Positions 1 through 9,775 are shown, numbered from the stretch's first letter. The stretch is 30,909 nt of DNA from Streptomyces catenulae (GCF_000718015.1 NZ_JODY01000050.1:1-30909), one strand, 5' to 3'. The notes: generated by a model from the sequence alone, not told the origin. Translations and numbers: made by a program.

Positions 1-1264
1 GTTGGGGGCCGGGGTGGCCGCCGGGTGCGGGGGAGGGGCGGGCGGCCTTGTCGTCGCCGTCGTCCGCCGGGTCGGGCCCGTCGTCCCGGGCGGCCGGGGC
101 GTCCCCGGGGTCGTCCGCGTCGGCGTCGGGCGCCGGGCTGCCGGGCGGTGCCTGGGCGGTGTCCTTGGGCGGCCGGTGGGTGCCCGGGGCCGAGGCGGGC
201 CGGGCGGGGGCGGATGCCCGGGGGTGCTCCGGGGGCGCGGGCTCTCCGTGCCATACGGCGGTGACCAGGGCGAAGACGGTGGTGGCGGCGAGCAGACCGG
301 TCAGGCCGAGCGCACCGTAGGTCAACCGGCGCACGCTCAGATCGCTGCCGCCGCGGACCGCTTCGGGGGCGGGCGGGGCGACCGGCGGGGTGGCGGCGAG
401 CGCGGTGAGCCGCTCGTGCAGGATCGCGCCCTGGCGTTCCGGTGACCGGGCGGCCAGTTCCAGTTCGGGCATCCGCTCCGCGACCGTCGTCCGGGCGTGG
501 GTCAGCCGACCGGCCGCCGCCCGGATGCTCGCCTCCGCCTCGGCGGCGGTCTCCCGCAGTCCCAGCCCGACGCCGTCGTGGAGCACCAGGGTCCGCCGGT
601 ACGGGGCGGGCAGTTCCAGCAGGGCGCCGAGGAGCGCCCGGTCGCCGGGGTCGGCGGGGGGTGGCGCGGGCGCGGTGGGGGTGGGCCGCTCCGCCGTGCG
701 GGTGCCGGTCCGCAGCCCGTGCCACGGCGACAGCGCGTACTCGTGGGCGGCGGCCCGTAGCCACCCGACCGGGTCGCGGTCGACGGCCACCTCGGGCCAG
801 CGCTGCCAGGCCAGCCGGAACGCCCGCTCGACCGCCTCCTGGGCGCGCCGGGGCCGCCCGGTGAGCAGATACGCCTGCCGGATCAGGGGTTCCGCGTGGC
901 GCTCGTAGAGGGCGTCGAACGCGGCGACGGCGGCGGCGCCGGGGTCCTGCGCCGGACCGGGCCCCGCGCCGGTGCGGACGCTGGGCCGGGGCGGGGCGAT
1001 GGTGACGATCGGGAACTCCATGGTGTCCGCCGGGTCGCCGGTGAGGATCGGCAGCTCGGCGGTGTCGTCGAGGGCGGGATCGGGCGCGGGGCGGGCGCGG
1101 TCGGTCGGGGGCTCCGGGGCGGGGCGCGGCTGCCGGTCCTCCGGTGCGGCGCCGGGTGCGGGGCCCTCGGACGCGGCCGGGTCGGGGTTCCGCCGGGTCG
1201 GGGGGCGCCGTGGGTGGCGCTCGGGGGGCCGTCGGTCCGGTTGCTGTCGGTTGCGGTGACTCAT
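1..1264 (-). CDS. Membrane-anchored ECF-sigma-like protein (3' end beyond window)
   Basis: Read from an ATG at 1264 (MSHRNRQQPD), with a GGAGAGGA ribosome site about 9 bases upstream; the frame is open to the left edge, so the C-terminus is missing. After about 100 Pro/Arg-rich residues comes a sigma-region-2-like helical segment (FDALYERHAEPLIRQAYLL), then a region-4-like segment (LLELPAPYRRTLVLHDGVGL ... ETAAEAEASIRAAAGRL). Near residues 314-338 lies a transmembrane helix (LTGLLAATTVFALVTAVW), followed by a Pro/Ala/Asp-rich tail that would be outside the cell. Soluble ECF sigma factors lack such a helix. The family looks like the streptomycete sigma-like proteins whose DNA-binding capacity is uncertain, because regions 2 and 4 are weakly conserved. 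It is divergent from the DUF6350 gene. Family assignment is inference from sequence; no pathway can be stated. Confidence 0.7.
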   Translation of the reverse strand, partial: MSHRNRQQPDRRPPERHPRRPPTRRNPDPAASEGPAPGAAPEDRQPRPAPEPPTDRARPAPDPALDDTAELPILTGDPADTMEFPIVTIAPPRPSVRTGAGPGPAQDPGAAAVAAFDALYERHAEPLIRQAYLLTGRPRRAQEAVERAFRLAWQRWPEVAVDRDPVGWLRAAAHEYALSPWHGLRTGTRTAERPTPTAPAPPPADPGDRALLGALLELPAPYRRTLVLHDGVGLGLRETAAEAEASIRAAAGRLTHARTTVAERMPELELAARSPERQGAILHERLTALAATPPVAPPAPEAVRGGSDLSVRRLTYGALGLTGLLAATTVFALVTAVWHGEPAPPEHPRASAPARPASAPGTHRPPKDTAQAPPGSPAPDADADDPGDAPAARDDGPDPADDGDDKAARPSPAPGGHPGPQ

Positions 1265-1363
1265 GCCGTCCTCTCCACGCGTCCCCGGCACTCCGGCGGT
1301 ACGCGGTACGTGGTGCACAAGGGGCCCGCCGAGCGAAGTGACCTCGGGGGCGGTCAAGGGATG

Positions 1364-1387
1364 GAGGAATCGAGGAATCGAGGGGTC
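1364..1387. repeat. Triple 8-base tandem repeat in a divergent intergenic region
   Basis: Three head-to-tail copies of GAGGAATC (the third reads GAGGGGTC) lie in the 236-base gap between the divergent sigma-like and DUF6350 genes. The rest of the gap, especially about 1385-1480, is less GC-rich than its surroundings, as expected of promoter DNA. No clear -35/-10 pair was identified. Confidence 0.6.
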
Positions 1388-1500
1388 GTGAATATCCGGA
1401 CAGAAGACAGTGTGAAAAACCAGATAAGCGGATCATGTGCGACACGTCGGTCATTTGGTCACTACGCGGATGAAACGGGTGTTGTTGGCAGCATGGCGCC

Positions 1501-3342
1501 GTGAGCCAGCTGACCGACCGTGGCCCCGAAACGTTCCCGCGCGGCCGCCCCGCAGCGCCCCGCCCCGCCCCGCACGGCCCTTCCGTACGCGCCCCCTCCG
1601 CGATCGGTGCGGCCTTCTTCGGCGGGGTGACGGCCGCCGGGCTCGGCCTCGGCGCGGTCACCGTCGCGGTCCTCCTGCTCTGGGTCGCCTCGCCCTACCC
1701 CGGCGGCGATCCGGCGGAGGCGCTGCACCTCGCCGCCGATCTGTGGCTGCTGGCGCACGGCGCCGATCTGGTCCGCACCGCCGCGCTCACCGGGGCGCCG
1801 GTCCCGGTGGCGCTCACCCCGCTGCTGTTCTGCGCACTCCCCGGCTGGCTGCTCCACCGGTCCGCCCACCACCTCCTCGCCGACCCGGGCGACGACGGCT
1901 TCGCCCCTGCCCCGTCCGCCTCCTCCGACGCCTCGCCCATCGCCCGGTTGGCGGCGCTGTTCGCCGGATATCTGCTGGTCATCGCCGGTACCGTCGGCTA
2001 CGCCTCGGCGGGTCCGCTCCGCGTCGACCCGCTCAGCGCCGCGCTCTGGATCCCCGCCGTCGTCGCCGCGACGCTCGCCCTCAGCACCTGGTACGGGTAC
2101 GGCTGCCCCGGGTGGGACGCGGCGCTGCCGCCCGGCGTGCGTATCCGGCTGGGCGGCGCGCGGGGGACGGCCGTGCGCCGGGCGGCGACCGCCGCCACCC
2201 TCGCCCTGCTCGGCTCCGGGGCGGTGCTCACCCTCGCCGGTCTGGTCCTGCACGCCGGGACCGCCCGGCGCGACCTCCTCGTCCTCGCCCCCGACTGGGT
2301 CGGCCGCGGCACCGTGCTGCTGCTCTGCCTCGCCCTCCTCCCCAACGCGGCCGTCTGGGGTGCCGCCTACGCCCTGGGGCCCGGCTTCACCACCGGCGCG
2401 GGCGCCCTCGCGGCCCCGCTCGGCACCACGGCACCGGCCGTCCTCCCGCACTTCCCGCTCCTCGCCGCCCTCCCCGCACCCGGCCCCGGCACCCCGCTGA
2501 CCTGGTCCGTCGCCGCCGGTCCGGTCCTCGCGGGGGTGCTGCTGGGCCGGTACGTGGCGCTGGCGGCGGCAGGGGCGGACGCCGGGCGACCCTGGCGGCG
2601 CCGGACCACCCTGGGCATGGCCGCGCTCGCCGCCGGGTGCTGTGGCGCCCTCACGGCGGCGCTCGCCGCGCTGGCGGGCGGCGCCCTGGGCACCGGCAGC
2701 CTGGCGTTCTTCGGCCCGTCCTGGTGGCTCACCGGCCTCGCCGCCACCGCCTGGACCGCCCTGACCGGCCTCCCCGTCGCCCTCCTGCTACGCGCATGCC
2801 GCCTCCACACCCGGCGGAAGCGGAGCGGGGCGCGGGACGGGGCGGAACGCCACCCGTCCCGCGCCCGGCGCCCGGCACGGAAGGCCGCCGGGCCGGAGCG
2901 CGTGGCCGTATCACCGGAGTACGTGGCCGTGCCACCGGAGCCTGTGGCCGTACGGCCGGAGCCCACGGCCGAGAAGTCGGACCGTAAGGCCGTCCGGGCG
3001 GAGCGCAAGGCCGACCGCAAGGCGGCGAAGGCCGACCGTAAGGCGGCGCGGGTCGACCGTAAGGCCGCCAAGGCGGAGCGCAAGTCCGCCAAAGCGGAGC
3101 GCAAGGCGGCGCGGGGTGTGCGGGTGGATGGCGGGCGGCAGGTGCGGGAGCGGGTGGGCGACGACGAGTCCTACGGGCTCGACATCCTGCTCAACCGGTT
3201 CGACCCCTGGCACGAGGCGGACGGCGGGGCGGAGTGGGGCCGTTCGGACGGTGGGGTGCCGGAGCGCCGTGGGGAGAACGGTCCGCGGGAGCGGGCCGCG
3301 ACCGGTGGGGGCGCGGTCGGGGAGAACCGGCGAGCCCCCTGA
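1501..3342 (+). CDS. DUF6350-family multi-pass membrane protein with Lys/Arg repeat tail
   Basis: A 613-residue product from GTG 1501. About 9-10 hydrophobic segments fill residues 37-425. The stretch [20 protein letters not shown] followed by Gly/Ala-rich sequence matches the conserved core of DUF6350 (streptomycete proteins often encoded beside purN; some annotations call them cell division protein PerM). The last 170 residues are unusual: VAV-x-PE-x repeats, then about 45 residues of ADRKAAK-type repeats, then an acidic region containing [16 protein letters not shown]. No Shine-Dalgarno is visible before GTG 1501. A CAGCAT hexamer at 1489-1494 ends 6 bases before it, so a leaderless message is possible, though that -10 is poor. 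The biochemical role of the family is unknown to me. The gene ends inside a bidirectional terminator shared with the convergent gene. Confidence 0.85.
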   Translation: MSQLTDRGPETFPRGRPAAPRPAPHGPSVRAPSAIGAAFFGGVTAAGLGLGAVTVAVLLLWVASPYPGGDPAEALHLAADLWLLAHGADLVRTAALTGAPVPVALTPLLFCALPGWLLHRSAHHLLADPGDDGFAPAPSASSDASPIARLAALFAGYLLVIAGTVGYASAGPLRVDPLSAALWIPAVVAATLALSTWYGYGCPGWDAALPPGVRIRLGGARGTAVRRAATAATLALLGSGAVLTLAGLVLHAGTARRDLLVLAPDWVGRGTVLLLCLALLPNAAVWGAAYALGPGFTTGAGALAAPLGTTAPAVLPHFPLLAALPAPGPGTPLTWSVAAGPVLAGVLLGRYVALAAAGADAGRPWRRRTTLGMAALAAGCCGALTAALAALAGGALGTGSLAFFGPSWWLTGLAATAWTALTGLPVALLLRACRLHTRRKRSGARDGAERHPSRARRPARKAAGPERVAVSPEYVAVPPEPVAVRPEPTAEKSDRKAVRAERKADRKAAKADRKAARVDRKAAKAERKSAKAERKAARGVRVDGGRQVRERVGDDESYGLDILLNRFDPWHEADGGAEWGRSDGGVPERRGENGPRERAATGGGAVGENRRAP

Positions 3343-3378
3343 CGCGGCCGCGGAACCGGCGGCGCGTCAGGGGGCTCG
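3331..3378. terminator. Bidirectional terminator between convergent genes
   Basis: A perfect 16-bp inverted repeat (CGAGCCCCCTGACGCG at 3331-3346, its complement at 3363-3378) with a 16-base loop that can form its own GCCG/CGGC stem. The left arm contains the stop codon of the DUF6350 gene. There is no long T-tract on either side, as is usual in streptomycetes. It can serve both convergent genes. Confidence 0.8.
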
Positions 3379-3424
3379 GCGCGCTCCCGGGACAACCCGG
3401 GGCGGGCGGCTCACCGTCGGGCGG

Positions 3425-4480
3425 TCACTCCTCCTGGGAGCCCAGCAGCGGGCGGAACTCCTTGGGGAGCAGCTTCTCGCAGGACTTGGCGGAGGCGCGG
3501 GTCAGGGCGTCGTCGACGCAGGTGAAGTAGTCGCGGTAGGCGAGCTTCACGAAGAACGTCGCCGCCACCATCAGCAGCGCCAGGGACGCCGCGACCACCC
3601 CGCTGACCGCCGCCGTGGTCTGCGGTCGCCGGGCGGAGGTCGGGGCGCCGGTGCCGGTACCGGCGGACGGTGCCGGGCGGCCCTCCATGGCCGCCGTCGT
3701 CGCCGCGGCGGACGGCTTCGCGGCGCGCGGCTTGGCACGCAGCGAGCTGATCCCCCAGTAGAGGGCGAGCGCACCGAGCAGCAGCGCCACCTCCGGGAGG
3801 CTGAAGAGGGCGAAGAAGAACGCCCACATACCGGCGAGCAGCGCGTACCGGGCGCGCCGCTGGGCCGGGTCGGTCGGGTCCCAGCGCAGTCCGCCGGGGC
3901 GCCCCTCGGGGCCGCCCTGTCCGGTCTGTCCGGTGGGGCGCCCGGGGCGGTTGCCGAAGCCGCCGCTCTGACGGCCCGGCTGACGGCTGCTCCACTGGCT
4001 GCCCCAGGTCGGCGGGGTGTCCTCACCCTGACCGCCCTCGGGGTGCGAGCCCTGGGAGTCGTCCTGCCCGGCCCGTCGGCGCGGCCGCCACTCCTGGTCC
4101 GGAGCGCCCTCGGGCGGCGGCGCGAAGGGGTTGCGCTCCTCCTGACCGGAACCGGAGCCGGAGCCGGAGCCGTTGCCGGAGTCCGTACCGGAGCCGTCGT
4201 CAGACCCGGACCCCGTACCGGAGCCGTCATCGGATCCCGTTCCGGATCCCGATCCGGCCCCCGCCCCGGACCCCGACCCCGTCCCGGAGCCGGTCTCCCC
4301 GGGCTCTCCCGACCGCAGTGCGAGGCCGGGGCCGAAGGCGGCGGGCGGGCGCGGGGAGAAGGGGGTGGAGGGAGCAACGGCGGCGGAGGAGAGGACGCCC
4401 TCTTCCGGCAGGCGGGCCGTCCCGGGGGACGTCGCGGCCAGCGGGAGGAGGGGGGCCGCGCGGCGGCGTCGGTCCGGCAT
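3425..4480 (-). CDS. Membrane protein with Gly/Ser/Thr/Asp-repeat N-terminal region
   Basis: A 351-residue product from ATG 4480, with GGAAGA about 11 bases upstream. Residues 61-112 are low-complexity Gly-Ser-Thr-Asp-Asn repeats, followed by a Pro/Gln/Gly-rich segment to about 205. Then come a hydrophobic segment that could be one long or two short helices (ALLAGMWAFFFALFSLPEVA, then LLLGALALYWGISSL), a short basic loop, and another helix (VSGVVAASLALLMVAATFFV). The tail FTCVDDALTRASAKSCEKLL holds two cysteines that would lie outside the membrane. The protein resembles streptomycete 'integral membrane protein' genes next to purN; I know no function. The annotated start may be too early, since the first 50 residues are atypical. 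It is convergent with the DUF6350 gene. Confidence 0.75.
   Translation of the reverse strand: MPDRRRRAAPLLPLAATSPGTARLPEEGVLSSAAVAPSTPFSPRPPAAFGPGLALRSGEPGETGSGTGSGSGAGAGSGSGTGSDDGSGTGSGSDDGSGTDSGNGSGSGSGSGQEERNPFAPPPEGAPDQEWRPRRRAGQDDSQGSHPEGGQGEDTPPTWGSQWSSRQPGRQSGGFGNRPGRPTGQTGQGGPEGRPGGLRWDPTDPAQRRARYALLAGMWAFFFALFSLPEVALLLGALALYWGISSLRAKPRAAKPSAAATTAAMEGRPAPSAGTGTGAPTSARRPQTTAAVSGVVAASLALLMVAATFFVKLAYRDYFTCVDDALTRASAKSCEKLLPKEFRPLLGSQEE
4145..4300 (-). repeat. Low-complexity Gly-Ser coding repeat
   Basis: About 156 bases made of short degenerate units of the form GGNTCCGG/CCGGANCC. On the minus strand they encode alternating Gly and Ser/Thr/Asp (residues 61-112 of the surrounding gene). 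The near-identity of neighbouring units suggests slippage-prone DNA and probable length variation between strains. Confidence 0.75.
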
Positions 4481-4783
4481 CTGGAGTGAGTCTTCCCTTT
4501 GTCTCGGCCGCCCTTCCGGCCCGGGGCCGGGGGGACGAGCACCACGAACTGCGTGCGTTCCTGCGCCTGACGCTACCTCCCGTGCCCGCCCCCGTCCCGT
4601 GGGGGCCGCGCGGTGTGCCGGTATCGTTGCTGACGGTCGGCGCCTTCGTAGGGTTCCCCGTATTTACGCGACCCATGGCTTCGTACGACCGCACAAAGGC
4701 GCCGGACGGGACCGTCGGGCACCGGCCCGCAGCACCGCACGCCCACCGCACCGCAGCAGCACCACGCGAGAAAGACCCCCACC
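4481..4783. promoter_or_regulatory. Divergent intergenic region with candidate purN promoter
   Basis: 303 bases without a gene, between the minus-strand membrane protein and purN. The best promoter-like pair reading toward purN is TTGCTG (4627-4632) and TAGGGT (4649-4654), 16 bases apart, which would give an mRNA leader of roughly 120 bases. I looked for a ZTP (pfl) riboswitch and a purine riboswitch here and saw neither. No other feature is evident. Confidence 0.35.
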
Positions 4784-5436
4784 GTGGATCCCCTTCTCCC
4801 CCCGCGCCGCCCGGACGCCCCGGCGTCCCCGGTCCGGCTCGTCGTTCTCGTCTCCGGCTCCGGCACCAACCTCCAGGCGCTGCTGGACGCCATCGAGGAG
4901 GCCGGGCCCGCCGCGTACGGCGCGCAGATCGTCGCCGTCGGCGCCGACCGTGCGGCCATCGCCGGTCTGGAGCGTGCCGAGCGCGCCGGGTTGCCGACCT
5001 TCGTCCGCGCGGTCCGCGACCACGCCTCCCGTGCCGAGTGGGACGCCGCGCTCACCGCCGCCACCGCCGCGTACGCGCCGGACCTCATCGTCTCCGCCGG
5101 GTTCATGAAGATCCTCGGCCCCAAGTTCCTGGCCCGCTTCGGCGGCCGGGTGATCAACACCCACCCCGCCCTGCTGCCCAGTTTTCCCGGGGCCCACGGC
5201 GTCCGCGACGCACTCGCGTACGGCGCGAAGGTCACCGGGTGCACCGTCCACTTCGTCGACGAAGGCGTCGACACCGGGCCGATCATCGCGCAGGGCGTGG
5301 TGGAGGTCCTGGGCGAGGACGACGAAGCCGCGCTGCACGAGCGCATCAAGGAAGTCGAGCGCACTCTGCTCGTCGAGGTCGTGGGGCGTCTGGCCCGTCA
5401 CGGCTACCGCATTGAGGGACGAAAGGTACGTATCTC

Positions 5437-5440
<4 letters not shown>
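4784..5440 (+). CDS. purN: Phosphoribosylglycinamide formyltransferase (GART)
   Basis: 218 residues from GTG 4784. The enzyme transfers formyl from 10-formyltetrahydrofolate to GAR, the third step of de novo purine synthesis, in the cytosol. The protein has the phosphate-binding loop [11 protein letters not shown] (residues 21-31), the catalytic motif [16 protein letters not shown] with Asn125 and His127, and the second catalytic aspartate in [13 protein letters not shown] (Asp159), equivalent to E. coli Asn106/His108/Asp144. Length fits the family; about 15 extra N-terminal residues precede the Rossmann strand. The stop overlaps the TTG start of purH in TTGA, so the two are translationally coupled. 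folD, about 3.4 kb downstream, makes the precursor of its formyl donor. Confidence 0.96.
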
Positions 5441-7011
<1,571 letters not shown>

Positions 7012-7024
7012 GCCGGACCCGTAC

Positions 7025-7055
7025 GGGCCGCGTCTCCCCTGCGGAGGCGCGGCCC
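7025..7055 (+). terminator. purNH terminator hairpin
   Basis: GGGCCGCGTCTCC (7025-7037) pairs with GGAGGCGCGGCCC (7043-7055) over 13 positions, one of them a U-G wobble, with a 5-base loop. It starts 13 bases after the purH stop. There is no T-tract. Confidence 0.75.
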
Positions 7056-7128
7056 GCGTGCGTCACGCGGAAGCATGACGAACGGTCACCGTGGGGCGGC
7101 GGGACGAGCCGTTGGCGCCGGACGGCCC

Positions 7129-7164
7129 GCAGGCCCCCTCCCGTATCGGTGGGAGGGGGCCTGC
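7129..7164. terminator. Bidirectional terminator between purH and minus-strand gene
   Basis: A perfect 14-bp inverted repeat (GCAGGCCCCCTCCC, 7129-7142, and complement 7151-7164) with an 8-base loop. It lies 16 bases beyond the stop of the convergent minus-strand gene, so it most likely terminates that transcript and acts as a second barrier for purH. Confidence 0.8.
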
Positions 7165-7180
7165 GGGGAGCGGGGAGCCG

Positions 7181-7729
7181 TCAGTAGCGCGGGCGGTTGA
7201 ACCACGCCTTGGCGTCCTCCTTGGAGCTGAAGACGATGATCATGACGCCCAGCACGGAGTGGACCAGGCCGAACGGGAAGACGCAGAAGCTGACGACCAG
7301 GGTCGCCGCGCCGAAGACGGCGGCGCCGATCCGGACGCCGTTGCCGCCGCTCGCGAACTGCAGCGCCAGCACGACGGCCAGCACCGTGAAGATCGCGATG
7401 AACACGATCAGGACGATCAGCAGGCCCTTGCCGAGGTTGGCCGCGGCGTGGTTGTCGTCCGTGAGCGCGCTCTTCGCCGCCTTGCTCACCGCGCCGAGCC
7501 CGGTCACCGCCAGGCACAGACCGATGAGGTTCAGCCCGGCGAGCACGAACAGCAGCACCCGGGCGGCCTTCAGCCCGCCGGGCATCCGGGTGGGCGGCGG
7601 CTGCATCCCGCCGGGCGGCATCCCGCCGCCCGGGTAGGGCCCGTAGGGGGCGGGCGGCTGCGGGGGGAAGCCGTAGCCCGGCTGGGGGGCGGACGGCTGG
7701 CTGTAGGGGTTCTGGTTCGGGTAACTCAC
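7181..7729 (-). CDS. Small membrane protein with Pro-rich cytosolic head
   Basis: 182 residues from GTG 7729, with GAAGGA about 10 bases upstream. Residues 1-50 are rich in Pro, Gly, Gln and Tyr (PYSQPSAPQPGYGFPPQPPA). Three to four hydrophobic segments follow: VLLFVLAGLNLIGLCLAVTG, a long one in GLLIVLIVFIAIFTVLAVVL, and VFGAATLVVSFCVFPFGLVH running into VLGVMIIVFSS. The C-terminus is DAKAWFNRPRY. The layout matches streptomycete 'integral membrane protein' genes next to RDD proteins; I know no function. It lies 130 bases downstream of the RDD gene in the same direction, with a terminator between them, so the two may be transcribed separately. Confidence 0.85.
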   Translation of the reverse strand: MSYPNQNPYSQPSAPQPGYGFPPQPPAPYGPYPGGGMPPGGMQPPPTRMPGGLKAARVLLFVLAGLNLIGLCLAVTGLGAVSKAAKSALTDDNHAAANLGKGLLIVLIVFIAIFTVLAVVLALQFASGGNGVRIGAAVFGAATLVVSFCVFPFGLVHSVLGVMIIVFSSKEDAKAWFNRPRY

Positions 7730-7793
7730 GGGCGCTGTCCTTCAGGCGGGAGGGCCGGATGTCCGGGGCGCGGTGGCCGGGTCCCGGGCGCCG

Positions 7794-7829
7794 CGAAGGC
7801 CCCCGGCCGCGGGGCGGCGAGGGCCTTCG
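7794..7829 (-). terminator. Hairpin after the RDD gene
   Basis: CGAAGGCCC (7794-7802) and GGGCCTTCG (7821-7829) form a perfect 9-bp stem around a GC-rich loop, 30 bases past the stop of the minus-strand RDD gene. It may be partial, since a co-directional gene follows. Confidence 0.55.
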
Positions 7830-7859
7830 GGACGACGCGGGGAGCGGCCCCGCACCGAC

Positions 7860-8597
7860 TCACTGGGTCTTGACGACGACCGAGCTGACGATCTTGTCGG
7901 CGAAGGTCTGGGACTTCTCGTCCCACAGCGGCCACAGGTAGCCCAGGCTGCACAGCATGCTGTCCACGGCGTGGCAGATCTTCCGGAGGAAGGCCATGCC
8001 GAAGCCGAGCGGCTGGCCGGTGGCCTCGCTGACGAGCCGGATGTTCAGCGCCTTCTTGCCGGGCGTCTGACCGGTGCTGCCCTCCTTGGCGATCAGGAAG
8101 ATGCCACCGGCGGCTCCGGCCACGATTGCCAGGACGATCAGCAGGATCGCGAAGATCGGCATACCGGTGGAGGCGGAGTTGATCGCGTCGCTGCGGCACT
8201 GGAAGTCGTCCTGCGCACAGGAGTCGACGCTCGACTGCACCGAGCTGGCGGACGAGGCGCCGACGATGATCGCGATGATGTAGAGGATCATCGGCACGAC
8301 ACCGATGATCAGGCCGTCGATCAGGTACGCGCCGACGCGGGCGCCCCAGCTCGCGTAGCCCGTGGGCATACCGGGCATCCCGCCCTGCGGGTAACCGCCC
8401 TGCTGGGGGTAGCCGTAACCCTGCTGCGGCGCCTGCTGCTGCGGGTACCCGTAGGGCTGCTGCTGGGGAGCGGCGGGCTGCTGCTGCGGGTAGCCGTAAC
8501 CGGGCTGGCCGCCCTGCGGCGGGACCGGCGGCTGCTGGCCGTAAGGGGCCTGCTGCGGCTGCTGGCCGTACGGGTTGTTCGGGTCGCCGAAGCTCAT
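7860..8597 (-). CDS. RDD-family membrane protein with Gln/Pro/Tyr-rich N-terminus
   Basis: 245 residues from ATG 8597, with GGAGGA 8 bases upstream. Residues 1-80 are repeats of the type YGYPQQQ and PYGQQP. The RDD domain follows. Its Arg/Asp signature is in WGARVGAYLIDGLIIGVVP, then come further hydrophobic segments (MILYIIAIIVGA and IFAILLIVLAIVAGAAGGIF), the GQTPGKKALNIRLV loop typical of RDD proteins, and the end DEKSQTFADKIVSSVVV. Two cysteines in SCAQDDFQC lie in the extracytoplasmic loop. RDD proteins are membrane proteins of mostly unknown role; some act as Na+/H+ antiporters. Disordered Gln/Tyr heads of this kind are common in actinomycetes. The ribosome site can be masked by an upstream complementary segment (see 8606-8653). 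Confidence 0.88.
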   Translation of the reverse strand: MSFGDPNNPYGQQPQQAPYGQQPPVPPQGGQPGYGYPQQQPAAPQQQPYGYPQQQAPQQGYGYPQQGGYPQGGMPGMPTGYASWGARVGAYLIDGLIIGVVPMILYIIAIIVGASSASSVQSSVDSCAQDDFQCRSDAINSASTGMPIFAILLIVLAIVAGAAGGIFLIAKEGSTGQTPGKKALNIRLVSEATGQPLGFGMAFLRKICHAVDSMLCSLGYLWPLWDEKSQTFADKIVSSVVVKTQ

Positions 8598-8605
8598 GTG
8601 GTGTT

Positions 8606-8653
8606 TTCCTCCGTTGGGTCAGTGGGGGACGACGCGGCGCGACTTCGGAGGAA
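8606..8653 (-). promoter_or_regulatory. Possible ribosome-site-masking pairing upstream of the RDD gene
   Basis: In the minus-strand leader, TTCCTCCG (from 8653-8646) is perfectly complementary to CGGAGGAA (8613-8606), and the latter contains the Shine-Dalgarno of the RDD gene. The arms are 8 bp with a 32-base loop. The pairing is visible in the sequence; a regulatory role is inference. Confidence 0.4.
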
Positions 8654-8840
8654 TACAGGTTGTTTCACTTGGCTTGCCCCCGATGATGCCTGCGGCACTG
8701 GCCGACAATCCTTCTAGCTGTCGATGAACGTTGTCCAGTCGCGGCGGGAAGGTGTTGTGCAAGTGCAATGATCAAATTCCGTTTTTCGGGCACCGACCGG
8801 CCCTGACCGGGGACGACGGGCCCTGATTGGAACGCGGGCG

Positions 8841-8862
8841 CCTCCATCCGGGAGGATGGGGG
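8841..8862 (+). promoter_or_regulatory. folD: Hairpin containing the folD ribosome site
   Basis: CCTCCATCC (8841-8849) pairs with GGATGGGGG (8854-8862) over 9 positions (one U-G) with a 4-base GGGA loop of the GNRA type. The GGAGG Shine-Dalgarno lies partly in the loop and partly in the right arm. The stem ends one base before the folD ATG. If transcription starts upstream of 8841, the ribosome site is masked. If it starts inside the hairpin, the structure is irrelevant. Confidence 0.45.
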
Positions 8863-8863
8863 T

Positions 8864-9718
8864 ATGAGCGCCCAGATTCTCGATGGCAAGGCCACCGCCG
8901 CCGCGATCAAGTCCGAACTGTCCGCGCGGGTGGAAGCGCTGAAGGCCAAGGGCGTGCAGCCCGGTCTCGGCACCGTCCTGGTCGGCGACGACCCCGGCAG
9001 CCGCTGGTACGTCAACGGCAAGCACCGCGACTGCGCGCAGGTCGGCATCGCCTCCCTCCAGCGCGAGCTGCCGGAGACGGCCACGCAGGAGGAGATCGAG
9101 GCGGTCGTCCAGGAGCTCAACGACAACCCCGAGTGCACCGGCTACATCGTTCAACTGCCGCTCCCCAAGGGCATCGACACCAACCGCATCCTCGCGCTGA
9201 TGGACCCGGCCAAGGACGCCGACGGGCTGCACCCGATGAGCCTGGGCAAGCTCGTCCTCGGCGAGACCGGCCCGCTGCCCTGCACCCCGTACGCCATCGT
9301 GGAGCTGCTGCGCCGCCACGGCGTGCAGATCAACGGCGCGCATGTCGTCGTGGTCGGCCGCGGCATCACCATCGGGCGCCCGATGCCGCTGGTGCTCACC
9401 CGTAAGTCGGAGAACGCCACGGTCACGCAGTGCCACACCGGCACCCGTGACCTCGCCGCGCACCTCAAGCAGGCGGACATCATCGTCGCCGCCGCCGGTG
9501 TGCCGCACCTGGTCAAGCCCGAGGACGTCAAGCCGGGTGCGGCCGTCCTCGACGTCGGCGTCAGCCGGGACGAGAACGGCAAGATCGTCGGCGATGTGCA
9601 CCCCGGCGTCGCCGAGGTCGCCGGGTGGGTCGCCCCGAACCCGGGCGGCGTCGGCCCGATGACCCGCGCCCAGCTGCTGGTCAACGTCGTCGAGGCGGCC
9701 GAGCGCGCGGCCGGCTGA
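8864..9718 (+). CDS. folD: Methylenetetrahydrofolate dehydrogenase / methenyl-THF cyclohydrolase
   Basis: 284 residues, full length for FolD, from ATG 8864 with GGAGG upstream. It interconverts 5,10-methylene-, methenyl- and 10-formyl-THF in the cytosol, and so supplies the formyl donor used by PurN and PurH. The catalytic Tyr49-x3-Lys53 is in [12 protein letters not shown]. The conserved [10 protein letters not shown], the KDADGLHP loop, [13 protein letters not shown] (nucleotide-binding Rossmann turn) and [15 protein letters not shown] at the end are all present. The N-terminus [15 protein letters not shown] is canonical. A DUF3017 gene follows 57 bases later (33 by its earlier start), probably in one transcript ending at the 10280 terminator. 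Confidence 0.97.
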   Translation: MSAQILDGKATAAAIKSELSARVEALKAKGVQPGLGTVLVGDDPGSRWYVNGKHRDCAQVGIASLQRELPETATQEEIEAVVQELNDNPECTGYIVQLPLPKGIDTNRILALMDPAKDADGLHPMSLGKLVLGETGPLPCTPYAIVELLRRHGVQINGAHVVVVGRGITIGRPMPLVLTRKSENATVTQCHTGTRDLAAHLKQADIIVAAAGVPHLVKPEDVKPGAAVLDVGVSRDENGKIVGDVHPGVAEVAGWVAPNPGGVGPMTRAQLLVNVVEAAERAAG

Positions 9719-9775
9719 CCCCCACGACCGAGGACGACGGACGGCACGACGATGAACACGGAGGGACAGGCGGCC

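Noticed and set aside
4481..4783. A ZTP or purine riboswitch upstream of purN.
   Set aside because: None of the conserved core segments or the pseudoknot of the pfl motif could be found; the same holds for the folD leader.
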